Positions 9,201 through 17,172 of a stretch of 34,709 bases of DNA are shown here, piece after piece. The translations under genes were made by a program, and so were the position numbers. The notes below the pieces were generated by a model, which had not been told where the DNA came from, made no database searches, and saw only the letters and a program-made list of their open reading frames with translations. Source of the DNA: Candidatus Rifleibacteriota bacterium (GTDB lineage Bacteria > Riflebacteria > Ozemobacteria > Ozemobacterales > Ozemobacteraceae); assembly GCA_029565415.1 (NCBI GenBank), contig JAKQOH010000012.1, forward strand, positions 1 to 34,709, read 5' to 3'. Numbering within the stretch: position 1 is the first letter of the stretch; each line of letters opens with the position of its first letter.

Positions 9201-9407
9201 CGGAACGAGGTCCTTCATGGCCTTGGTGAGCACGTGGCCGGGGTGGGGCATGCCGTTGGCGGTCGGCGGCCCCTCGAAGAACACGAACGGCTTGCAGCCC
9301 TCGCGGTTCTTGATCGACTGCTGGAAGATGCGTTCCTTGTTCCAGAACTCGAGGATCTCTTCCTCGCGCTTGGCGGTGACGACGGAGGCGGTTTTTTCGA
9401 ACAACAT
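6255..9407 (-). CDS. ileS: Isoleucyl-tRNA synthetase, long (type 2-like) form
   Basis: This enzyme charges tRNA-Ile with isoleucine in the cytoplasm. The 1050-aa class I synthetase has the HIGH-type motif HPGH (55-58) within EGPPTANGMPHPGH and the second signature KMSKS (590-594). Between them lies a CP1 editing domain with a WTTTPWTLLSN segment, and a long anticodon-binding/C-terminal region follows. The length and the EGPPTANG signature fit the eukaryote-like IleRS2 type, members of which are often mupirocin-tolerant. The canonical HxGH order argues against the hyper-resistant GxHH variant. It starts at ATG 9407 with GAGG upstream, 21 bp after the aldolase gene. Its last codons contain the Shine-Dalgarno of dnaN, and the two genes overlap by 4 nt. 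Confidence 0.96.
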   Translation of the reverse strand: MLFEKTASVVTAKREEEILEFWNKERIFQQSIKNREGCKPFVFFEGPPTANGMPHPGHVLTKAMKDLVPRYKTMCGCHVGRKAGWDTHGLPVELEVEKQLGLTCKQDIERYGIEAFIKKCRESVFKYEGEWRRMVTRGGFWVDMEDPYITCTDGYIETVWWILSKFWEKGLLYEGHKVVPYCPRCGTALSSHEVAQGYDEVEDPSVYVRFKVKGQADTYFLVWTTTPWTLLSNVALAVGKDVEYVRVKHEGQTLIMAKARLEAVLKEGWEVVSTCTGAELAGIDYEPLYTFAKLEKKAHFVILGDFVSTEDGTGIVHIAPAFGEDDYRVGQANNLPVVQMVNLEGKFKPEVTPWAGRFVKEADGDIIRDLKASGKLFSAGRIKHTYPFCWRCDSPLLYYARHSWFIRTTAIKDEIIANNKKINWYPEHIRDGRFGNFLENMIDWAISRDRYWGTPLPIWKCRCGHQILIGSKEELKKRALKKFDEIELHKPYVDEVEVACDKCGELMKRVPEVIDCWFDSGAMHTAQWHYPFENVEKFKSQYPADFICEAVDQTRGWFYSLLVTSTFLHHVPAYKNVVVLGLICDKNGIKMSKSKGNVLDCMSLFDKYGADAVRWFLYSSTAPWNTRRFFEDGIAETQSRFLGTLQNVYSFFVMYANTESFDPKKHTMPLAQRTELDRWIVSRFNRVVGEVRAAMDQFEVTRATAAMETFVDELSNWYVRRSRRRFWGSIADAESLSAFVTLWEVLVGFSKLVAPFTPFISETIYQNLVRRIDPKAFASVHLCDYPVAEAAQMDEALERKMGFVMRVVQLGRAARNEDNLKVRQPLAEMKVVAPDATDRAALEAMKAIVMEELNVKAVTMLADGGALTNYLIKPNFRTIGKGPYKGFIPKIKAHLEAADGNAVHKAITAGGYAFEIEGNPVTLKAEDVEVCTLAAGELAVQTEGTLTVALDKKLTRPLILEGLARELVNKIQFMRKESGLEVQDRIRAAWHVADASKRADIEEMLKNHKEYICQETLAVALEPMADPSAGSEWNCNGILVRVQISKEQMQ

Positions 9408-9428
9408 GTGCGTCCTCGTGGTGCGAAT

Positions 9429-9994
9429 TTACGCCCGCAGCGTTCCGGCCTGGTGGGCCAGGAGCAGGATGTGGGCGGAGTGATCGAAACTGCTGGTCCA
9501 GTGGAAGGCTTCCTCGAGATCGGCCCCGATCGCGAACGTGCCGTGGCCGCGCACGACGACGATCGGAACCTTTTTCAGCAGCGGCACGACGGCGGCCGCC
9601 ACCTCGTTCGAAGCGATCGAGTTGGCCACCTCGATGACCGGCGCCCCCTCGGGGAAGTAATAGCGGCCCTCCCCGTCGGCCGGAACGATCCGGTCGAAGC
9701 GGAAGGCGAGCGCGATGGCATGCGGCGCGTGGGCGTGGACGATCGCGCCGGCGGCGGTTCCGTTATAAATCGCGCGATGTACCGGAATCTCGCGGGAGGC
9801 GCGCTTCGTCTCGGCATCCTCGCCCCCGATCAGCGTCTCGACGATGTCGGTGGCGGAGAGCCGGTGAAGCATGCTGCCCGTGCGGGTGATCGCCATCATG
9901 CGGTTGTCGCGCATGCTGAGGTTGCCGGAGTGCGAGTTGTTCAGGCCGGCGGTGAACAGATCCTCGCCGACGGTCTGGAAGGCCCGGAGGTGGT

Positions 9995-9998
<4 letters not shown>
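9429..9998 (-). CDS. Class II aldolase family protein, probably acting on 5-methylthioribulose-1-phosphate
   Basis: This 189-aa class II aldolase/adducin fold protein is short for the family (usually ~200-220). A SGNLSMR loop (24-30) is followed by catalytic Glu70 in SREIPVH, and by zinc ligands His88 and His90 (VHAHAPH) and His152 (RGHGTFAIG). The start is a GTG overlapping the mtnA stop (GTGA), so the two are translationally coupled. MtnA makes 5-methylthioribulose-1-phosphate. The partner is therefore probably either MtnB dehydratase of methionine salvage or an Ald2-type aldolase of the DHAP/methylthioalkane shunt, which releases DHAP and methylthioacetaldehyde. No mtnC/mtnD/mtnK genes are in the window, so sequence alone does not decide between them. 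Confidence 0.8.
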
Positions 9999-11056
<1,058 letters not shown>

Positions 11057-11088
11057 GGCGGCTCCGGAACCGGATGTAAAATGGCCTC

Positions 11089-11101
11089 CAATGCCGCATT
11101 G
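11089..11101. repeat. Palindrome in the mtnA leader
   Basis: CAATGC-C-GCATTG is a perfect 6-1-6 inverted repeat about 33 bp upstream of the mtnA ATG and just downstream of the predicted transcription start. It could be an operator or a small leader hairpin. No matching copy was seen elsewhere in the window. Confidence 0.35.
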
Positions 11102-11123
11102 AAGCGACTTTTCAGGCTGGCGC

Positions 11124-11153
11124 ATCATACCAGACCCGACAACCCCCGGTCAA
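11124..11153 (-). promoter_or_regulatory. Promoter of the mtnA-ald-ileS-dnaN-HEAT operon
   Basis: Read leftward, TTGACC (11148-11153) is 18 bp from TATGAT (11124-11129), and a TGG triplet forms an extended -10. The predicted start near 11117 gives a leader of about 60 nt before mtnA, with a normal Shine-Dalgarno. The leader is too short for a known SAM riboswitch. Confidence 0.65.
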
Positions 11154-11181
11154 GGAAGAGGGCGGGGAAGACCCGATACGG

Positions 11182-11187
11182 TATAAT
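11182..11187 (+). promoter_or_regulatory. -10 box of the cyclase gene, leaderless layout
   Basis: A perfect TATAAT ends 6 nt before the ATG at 11194, so transcription should start at or next to the start codon. No Shine-Dalgarno lies between them, and the -35 region is weak. This suggests a leaderless mRNA. Confidence 0.55.
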
Positions 11188-11193
11188 GCCCCC

Positions 11194-14145
11194 ATGGCTT
11201 CTGATGGAAAACGAACCATCCCCGCTTCCGCAGCCGCCGGCACCACGGAATCAGGCTCGCTGCTGATCCGGCTGTTCCTGTTCGTGACGGTCATCGTCCT
11301 GCCCCTTTCGATCGCCGTCTTCGCCCTCCGCACCATGTATGAGGAAGAGTTTTCGGCCGGGAAAGCCCTTCTCCGCCAGAAACTCGGCTTCCAGTCCGGC
11401 ATGGTCTCCCGTGTCGTGAAGCCCGAATACCAGATCAAGCGGCTCACCGAGCGGCTCATCGAAAAGGGTCTCGTCCACGCCTCCTCCCGGCGGATCGAAC
11501 GGTTCATCACCGGCCTCGACCACCGTTTCCCCGGCGCCTTCAAATGGGTGGTCTGGGATGAAGAGGGCCGGGTGCGCTCCCTCAACTCTCCCGCCGCGCT
11601 GATGGGTCAGAAAACCTGGGAAGCCGCGGTCCAGCTGTTCCTCGACCAGATGAAGCTCCTGAACGTCCGCGGCAGCAATACACGCAATGTCAATCCGATC
11701 CTCAAGGTCACCGAGAATCCGGCAACCTGGCGTTTGCAGCGCGCCCTCGGCCCGTCCCTCAAGGTCGAACAGCTCCTCGAGGGCCACAAACACGTGATTT
11801 CGGCCAACTGGCTCGGCGAAGAGTGCCGGATATCCTGGGCGGTCGATGCGGTCGAGTATGCCGTCGACGGCAACCCCATCAGGATCAGGGGCGGATTTCT
11901 GGTGATGGTGTTTCCCGACAGACTCCCTCCGGACTTCTGGCTGAAAGCGTTCATCGCCTCGAGGCCGAGACAGCATCGCCAGATCCCGTTCCCCGTGATG
12001 ACGGTGAATCTGCGCAATCCGGCCGAATTCTACCTCGACCCGACCCTCAAGTCCCGGCCGCAGTTCGGTCCGCGCACGCTCGCGGCGTATCTGGGCCGCG
12101 ATGAGGAGTTTTTCGGGCAGGACACCTGGCTGCACCACGCGGTGACCCCCGAGCTGGAGAGCCCTCTCCGGATCGTTTCGTGCGCCGATACCAGCAGCCT
12201 CTCCGAAACGCTCGCGGCGCGCATGGCCCGCCTGCACCTCCTGTTCCTGCTGGCCCTGCTGGTTTCGGCAGTGGCCGCCGCATCGGGAGCCATCAAGATC
12301 GAGCTTCCCCTTCGCAGCCGCATCACGGGCTTTTTCGTCATTGCGATCATCTTCCCCGTCGCCGGAATCGTCACGATCGGCAGATCCTTCGTCGCCCACG
12401 AAGAGGCTCGGCTCAGAGACGAAGCCCGCAAGGACATGCAGCGCACGATCGATGCGCTCGATCTGCGGTTTCAGGACGTCGCCCGCATGATGGAAAAGTC
12501 GATCTTCTCCCGTCTCTCCGAGCTGATCGGCACGGCCGCGACCGACCTTCCCCGGCTGGAAACGGCGCTCGAAAAAGCAGAAGAGGAAGAGCTGATCGCA
12601 AACTATTTCATCTCCGACGACAAGGGCGGCATGCTCAAGCACGACATGGTCACCACGAACGTCGCCCTCCTGACGGCTCTGCGCATGGCCATGAAGCAGA
12701 TCATCAGGCTCGAGGGCGCGGCCCTGGCCGCCAACTCCCTGCTGGATGCCGCCCAGGACGAACTTGCCGCCTTCCAGACGACCGGGAAAACCCTGATCTC
12801 GAATCTCTGCCGGCCCAGCCACCTGAACTTTTACAGCTTCGGCGAACACTTCCTGTATCTGATGAGCATGCGCATCTTCATCGGCTCGACCGTGCGGGCG
12901 CTGATCGTCAGCACGCCGGCCCAGTTCATCGAACGCTACTTCGCCACCCGCGAGTTCTCTGCGGGCCGGTATGCCCGTGACCTCTCCGCGAGTCGCCATG
13001 CTTCGAACGAGCTGTTCTTCTACGCCCGGATCCCGAGATTCGCGCACCTGCCCGAAGGCATACCGCTCTGGGAAAGGCTGAACCGGCATTTCCAGCGCGC
13101 CGGAGCCCTGAATGTCGCCGAAGAGGGGGAGGTCGTCATCGACGGCGAACCCTTCCTGTACCTGATCTCGCCACTCCAGTCGACAACCACGCGCACGTAC
13201 ATTCCCTGCGTCCTCACTTCGCTGCAGCCGATCCATGACCGGATCCTGCAGCTGCGGAACTTCCTGGTCATCATGGTGCTCCTCGCCCTCGTCACCGCCG
13301 TCGCCCTCGGCGGAGCCCTGGCGGGAAGCCTGCTCGGCCCGATCCGGCGCATCGATGCCGCCGTGCAGCGGGTCGGGGTCGGCAATCTCGACGTGCAGCT
13401 TCCGGTCGGCGTGCAGGATGAGCTCGGCCGGCTGTCCGGCACGTTCAACGCCATGGTCCGCGGTCTGCGCGAACGCGAACGCATGAGCGCCTACGTTTCC
13501 GAAACCGTTCTGGAAGCCGTCCGCGAGGACTCCTCCGGCCGCATGGCGGAGGGCGAGTTCCTCGAGGCCTCGATTCTCTTCTCGGATATCCGCGGTTTCA
13601 CGACCCTGTCCGAGCAGCATCCGCCGAAAGAGATCTTCGCGATGCTGAACGCCTTCATGAGCGAGGTCGAGCCGATCATCCGCCACAACGAGGGCCGCGT
13701 CGACAAGTTCATCGGGGATGCCGTCATGGCCGTGTTCCACGCCGGTCACCAGCACCACGCCCTTCGCGCCGTCATGACCGCCGTCTCGATGATGCTGTTC
13801 CTCGAGGAGTTCAACCGGTCCCGGGCGGCGGAAGGCCTGTTCACGATCCGGATCGGCATCGGCATCAACACCGGCCGGGTCATGCTCGGCGACGTCGGAA
13901 GCGCGACCCGCAAGGATCTGACCGTCATCGGCGACGAGGTGAACCTCGCCTCGCGGCTCGAAACGGCCTCGAAACAGGGCCGCCACACCCGCATCGTCCT
14001 TTCCGAAAGCACCTTCAACGCCGTCTCGGAGCTGGTCGAGGTCGAGGAGATGACCGCCACCGAAGTGAAGGGAAAGCAGCAGCCGGTGCGCATGTTCGAA
14101 CTGATCCGTCTCAAGCCGCTCTCCGAGGCACGCCCGACAACCTGA
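11194..14145 (+). CDS. Membrane-bound class III adenylate cyclase with HAMP domain
   Basis: This 983-aa protein is predicted to make cAMP in response to signals outside the membrane. Hydrophobic segments lie at about 23-45, 348-367, 379-397 and 689-712, which leaves two large extracytoplasmic regions (about 46-347 and 398-688). A HAMP linker (about 710-765, starting GPIRRID) leads to the C-terminal cyclase domain. There Asp798 (FSDIRGFT) and Asp842 (FIGDAV) should bind the metals. Lys838 and Asp908 match adenine-selecting residues, and Asn917/Arg921 the transition-state pair. The full catalytic set is present, so it should be active as a homodimer. Its cAMP receptor is not in the window. The sensor regions match no domain I recognise. 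Confidence 0.88.
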   Translation: MASDGKRTIPASAAAGTTESGSLLIRLFLFVTVIVLPLSIAVFALRTMYEEEFSAGKALLRQKLGFQSGMVSRVVKPEYQIKRLTERLIEKGLVHASSRRIERFITGLDHRFPGAFKWVVWDEEGRVRSLNSPAALMGQKTWEAAVQLFLDQMKLLNVRGSNTRNVNPILKVTENPATWRLQRALGPSLKVEQLLEGHKHVISANWLGEECRISWAVDAVEYAVDGNPIRIRGGFLVMVFPDRLPPDFWLKAFIASRPRQHRQIPFPVMTVNLRNPAEFYLDPTLKSRPQFGPRTLAAYLGRDEEFFGQDTWLHHAVTPELESPLRIVSCADTSSLSETLAARMARLHLLFLLALLVSAVAAASGAIKIELPLRSRITGFFVIAIIFPVAGIVTIGRSFVAHEEARLRDEARKDMQRTIDALDLRFQDVARMMEKSIFSRLSELIGTAATDLPRLETALEKAEEEELIANYFISDDKGGMLKHDMVTTNVALLTALRMAMKQIIRLEGAALAANSLLDAAQDELAAFQTTGKTLISNLCRPSHLNFYSFGEHFLYLMSMRIFIGSTVRALIVSTPAQFIERYFATREFSAGRYARDLSASRHASNELFFYARIPRFAHLPEGIPLWERLNRHFQRAGALNVAEEGEVVIDGEPFLYLISPLQSTTTRTYIPCVLTSLQPIHDRILQLRNFLVIMVLLALVTAVALGGALAGSLLGPIRRIDAAVQRVGVGNLDVQLPVGVQDELGRLSGTFNAMVRGLRERERMSAYVSETVLEAVREDSSGRMAEGEFLEASILFSDIRGFTTLSEQHPPKEIFAMLNAFMSEVEPIIRHNEGRVDKFIGDAVMAVFHAGHQHHALRAVMTAVSMMLFLEEFNRSRAAEGLFTIRIGIGINTGRVMLGDVGSATRKDLTVIGDEVNLASRLETASKQGRHTRIVLSESTFNAVSELVEVEEMTATEVKGKQQPVRMFELIRLKPLSEARPTT

Positions 14146-14213
14146 ATCAGACGCTCAGTCAAACCGCGATACCTTCCGATAGGGGAGGCGAAGTTCGAAG
14201 GAGCATCGACGGC

Positions 14214-15614
14214 ATGACGGGAATCCGCTCTCGTGCGTTACTGGTCTGGGCAACGGTTTTGGTGGCCTGGCTTGGCCTGGCTTCCGGTACCGCCCACGCG
14301 GGGCCGAAACCGAATCCGGCCATTCTCTGGCAGACCAGCATCGGCAGCCACGCGGATGACTGTTTCCACGCCGTCGAGCCCACGTCCGACGGGGGTTGCA
14401 TCGCGGTCGGGTTCACGACCCTGCCGCCCGCCGACACCCGCACCGATCACGGGCGCCGCGAACTGCTCGCCGTGCGCTTTGCCGCGGATGGCAGCCAGCT
14501 CTGGCGCAAGACGTTCGGCGGCCGCGAGGAGGACGAGGCCTGCGATCTCGTCGTGCTCACGGACGACAGCTCGCTTCTCGTCGGCTCGACCCGCTCGCCC
14601 CAGGGCGATGTCACGGGGTTTCGCGGCGGCCGCGATCTCTGGGCCGTCCGGCTCGACCGATCGGGCAATCTCCTCTGGCAGAAAACCTACGGCGGCGGAA
14701 ACGATGATTCCGGCTTCGCCGTGATCACCACCGAAACCGGCGGTTACGTGCTCGCCGGCGCCACCACCTCCAACGACGGGGATGTCTCGGGAAACCTGGG
14801 CGGCAGCGATGCCTGGCTGCTCGGCATCGACGGAACGGGCAATCTGCTCTGGCAGCGCTGCTTCGGCGGTGCGGGCGAGGACATGGCGTTCGGCGTCACC
14901 CGCGGCATCGACGACGGATTCGTCGCCGTCGGGCGTCTCGATCGCCTGCCGACGGCCGAGGATGTCGAGACCCAGGCCAACGGCCTCGGGAATGTCCTCG
15001 CGGCAAAGATCACGGCCACCGGAACCCTCGTCTGGCAGTCGGATTTCGGCGGCTGGGAGGAGGATGTCGGCTACGGCATCACGACGGCCCCCGACAGCAC
15101 CTACATCATCACGGGGATGTCGCGGTCCTACAATGCCTCTGACCGCGACCATCTCGGCGGGGACGACGCCTGGGTTCTCGATATCGACACGACCGGCCAC
15201 ATGCTCTGGAACAGGGTGTTCGGCGGTTGGGCCGACGACACCCTGCGGTCGATCAGGCCGGTGGGGGACGGCAGCAGCTTCGTCTGTGCCGGCTCGACCT
15301 CTTCGGCCAACGCATCCGGCGATGTGCAGGGGGTTCACCCCGGCAGCTCCGATGTCTGGCTCGTCTCGATCGATGCCGAGGGAAGCCTGCTCTGGCAGCG
15401 CTGCCTGGGCGGCGGAAACACGGATGCGGGGTATGACGCCTACGGGCTCGAAGACGGGAGCTTTTGTCTCGTCGGTGCCGGCTCGCCGAAGGGCGAGGGG
15501 GATATCACCGGCGGCGGCACGGGTCAGGACGCCTGGATTCTGACGGTGACGGAAGGTGACCCCGTCACGACCGGCGAACCGATGCGGAGGAATGACAGGA
15601 ACAAGCGGCGCTGA
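14214..15614 (+). CDS. Secreted seven-repeat (beta-propeller-like) protein
   Basis: This 466-aa protein has an N-terminal signal peptide (hydrophobic stretch ~9-24, likely cleavage after GTAHA near residue 29). The rest is seven units of roughly 55-65 residues. Each contains a LLWQ-x2-FGG-type motif (variants WQKTYGG, WQRCFGG, WNRVFGG, WQRCLGG) and most a G-G-x-D-AWLL-x-ID strand. Seven such units suggest a seven-bladed propeller. The start at 14214 has GGAG 10 nt upstream. It follows the cyclase by 68 bp in the same direction and may be co-transcribed. No catalytic residues are evident. The C-terminus is short and basic (RRNDRNKRR), with no recognised sorting domain. Function unknown. Confidence 0.8.
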   Translation: MTGIRSRALLVWATVLVAWLGLASGTAHAGPKPNPAILWQTSIGSHADDCFHAVEPTSDGGCIAVGFTTLPPADTRTDHGRRELLAVRFAADGSQLWRKTFGGREEDEACDLVVLTDDSSLLVGSTRSPQGDVTGFRGGRDLWAVRLDRSGNLLWQKTYGGGNDDSGFAVITTETGGYVLAGATTSNDGDVSGNLGGSDAWLLGIDGTGNLLWQRCFGGAGEDMAFGVTRGIDDGFVAVGRLDRLPTAEDVETQANGLGNVLAAKITATGTLVWQSDFGGWEEDVGYGITTAPDSTYIITGMSRSYNASDRDHLGGDDAWVLDIDTTGHMLWNRVFGGWADDTLRSIRPVGDGSSFVCAGSTSSANASGDVQGVHPGSSDVWLVSIDAEGSLLWQRCLGGGNTDAGYDAYGLEDGSFCLVGAGSPKGEGDITGGGTGQDAWILTVTEGDPVTTGEPMRRNDRNKRR

Positions 15615-15706
15615 CGACGGCTCGATAGCGATCGCCGGGCACTGCGAAAGGGAGCGGGAACGCCGGAACGGATGACAACGGGAAAAACCCGTGTCGTGAC
15701 GGCGGG

Positions 15707-15748
15707 AAAACAGGCGGGGCGGGCCATGTGCCCGCCCCGCCTTGTTTT
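15707..15748. terminator. Bidirectional terminator between convergent genes
   Basis: AGGCGGGGCGGGC (15712-15724) pairs perfectly with GCCCGCCCCGCCT (15730-15742) around a 5-nt loop. The stem is flanked by AAAAC on the left and GTTTT on the right, so it ends in a short T tract on both strands. It lies between the rightward propeller gene and the leftward aminopeptidase gene. Confidence 0.85.
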
Positions 15749-15766
15749 GCCGTTCAGAGCATCATC

Positions 15767-17068
15767 TCAGGAGCGATAGAACCGGGTGATCGCCTTCATG
15801 AGATACTCGGGATCGCGCGCGCCGGCCAGTTCTCGGACCGAATGCATGCTCAGCAGGGGAATGCCGACGTCGACGGAGCGCACGTTCAGATGGGTCGAGG
15901 AGATCGGCCCGATCGTCGAGCCGCCGCGCTCGTCGGAGCGGTTGAGGAACCGCTGGACCGGCACCTTCGCCGCCCGGCAGACCGCCTCGAACATCGCGCC
16001 CGAGGGGGCATCCGTCGTGTAGCTCTGGCTGGCCGCGACCTTGATGGCCGGCCCGCGGTTGAGCATCGGCCGGTTCGTCGGGTCGCACTTCTCGCCCTTG
16101 TTCGGGTGGACGGCATGCGCCGCATCGGCCGAAACCATGAGACTGCGGGCAACGGCACGGAAGTAGGCTTCACGATCGCCGCCCAACGCGTTCACGATGC
16201 GCTCGAGCAGGGTCGCCAGCATCGGGGAATCGGCCCCCTGCTTCGTCGAGCTGCCGACCTCCTCGTTGTCGAACGCGGCCAGGACCGTCGTCGCCTTGCC
16301 GGCGCCGGCGTCGATCAGCGCCTCGAGGGCGGCATGGGTCGAGGCGAGGTTGTCGAGCCGGGGAGCCGAGATGAACTCCTGATCGAGGCCGACCAGACCG
16401 CCGGGCGCGGGGTCATACAGGAACAGGTCGTAATCGAGAATCTCGGCCGGCTTCACCTTCAGCTCCTCCGCCAGCAGACGGACGAAAAAGCCCTTTTTTT
16501 CGAATCCGTTGCCGGTCTGGCCCATCAGCGGCAGCAGGTCGATCTGGCGGTTCCATTTGTAGCCGTCGTTGACCTCGCGGTTCATGTGGATCGCCAAGCT
16601 CGGGATGATCGCCACGGGGCGCTTGAAATCGACGAGAACCGCTTTCGGCTCGAGCGGATCGCGGCCGGCCAGGGCGACGCGGCCGGCCATCGAGAGCGGC
16701 CGGTCCATCCAGGTGCTGAGAATGGGGCCGCCGTACACTTCGGTGTTGAGCTTGATGTAGGCGTCTTCCGCAACCATCTCCGGAGCCGGCTTCACGCGGA
16801 AGCAGGGGGTGTCGGTGTGGGTGCCGACCAGGCGGAAGCCGGTCTCAGCCGGGTTGCCTTTTCCGACGACGAAGGCAAGCAGGGCAGTATTATTTTTTTT
16901 CATATAATACTTCCCGCCTTTTTTCAACCCCCAGGCATCGCCCTCCGAAACCTCCTGGAAACCGGCGTTGTTCAGCCGTTTCGCCGCCGCCTCGACGGCG
17001 TGAAAGGCGGTCGGTCCGGCCCCGATGAAGCCGATCAGATCCCGGGCAAAGGCGTGGGCAGTTTTCAT
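15767..17068 (-). CDS. M18 family aminopeptidase (aspartyl aminopeptidase-like)
   Basis: This is a zinc aminopeptidase that removes N-terminal, often acidic, residues from peptides in the cytoplasm. The 433-aa protein shows His84/Asp86 in GTHTDTP, Asp267 and the Glu269-Glu270 pair in AAFDNEEVGSS, a SADAAHAVHPN loop and His409 in LSMHSVREL. Together these give the M18 co-catalytic zinc site. ATG 17068 is chosen because GGAGG lies 6 nt upstream; a GTG one codon earlier is only 3 nt from it. The gene has its own promoter and ends at a bidirectional terminator, so it is probably monocistronic. Substrate preference cannot be read from sequence. Confidence 0.92.
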   Translation of the reverse strand: MKTAHAFARDLIGFIGAGPTAFHAVEAAAKRLNNAGFQEVSEGDAWGLKKGGKYYMKKNNTALLAFVVGKGNPAETGFRLVGTHTDTPCFRVKPAPEMVAEDAYIKLNTEVYGGPILSTWMDRPLSMAGRVALAGRDPLEPKAVLVDFKRPVAIIPSLAIHMNREVNDGYKWNRQIDLLPLMGQTGNGFEKKGFFVRLLAEELKVKPAEILDYDLFLYDPAPGGLVGLDQEFISAPRLDNLASTHAALEALIDAGAGKATTVLAAFDNEEVGSSTKQGADSPMLATLLERIVNALGGDREAYFRAVARSLMVSADAAHAVHPNKGEKCDPTNRPMLNRGPAIKVAASQSYTTDAPSGAMFEAVCRAAKVPVQRFLNRSDERGGSTIGPISSTHLNVRSVDVGIPLLSMHSVRELAGARDPEYLMKAITRFYRS

Positions 17069-17094
17069 CACATTCCTCCAGGGTGTTTTCGGCC

Positions 17095-17123
17095 ATGATA
17101 CAGACGAGCCGGATTCCGGTCAA
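17095..17123 (-). promoter_or_regulatory. Promoter of the M18 aminopeptidase gene
   Basis: Read leftward, TTGACC (17118-17123) and TATCAT (17095-17100) are separated by exactly 17 bp. The predicted start near 17088 gives a ~20-nt leader containing the GGAGG site. Confidence 0.65.
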
Positions 17124-17128
17124 ACGGA

Positions 17129-17154
17129 ACGGGCGGGCCCAAGGGCCCGCCCGT
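17129..17154 (-). terminator. 12-bp GC-rich hairpin after the HEAT-CheR gene
   Basis: ACGGGCGGGCCC (17129-17140) and GGGCCCGCCCGT (17143-17154) form a perfect inverted repeat. It starts 18 bp past the HEAT-CheR stop and just upstream of the aminopeptidase promoter. Read leftward the tail is TCCGTTTG, only modestly T-rich, so termination efficiency is uncertain. Confidence 0.65.
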
Positions 17155-17172
17155 CGTGGGTGACGAATGATC

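Noticed and set aside
11057..11123. SAM riboswitch in the mtnA leader
   Set aside because: The predicted leader is about 60 nt and shows only one small palindrome, too short for any SAM riboswitch class expected upstream of salvage genes and with no terminator hairpin.
11251..13986. Leftward open frame of about 911 codons over the cyclase gene
   Set aside because: The rightward cyclase frame has TM segments, HAMP and catalytic residues; the antisense frame has none.
16490..16504. A-AAA-AAG slippery heptamer in phase within the M18 aminopeptidase gene
   Set aside because: The -1 frame reaches a stop within about 25 codons and yields nothing recognisable, and the zero frame is fully conserved in motif order. 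It is probably chance Lys-Lys coding.
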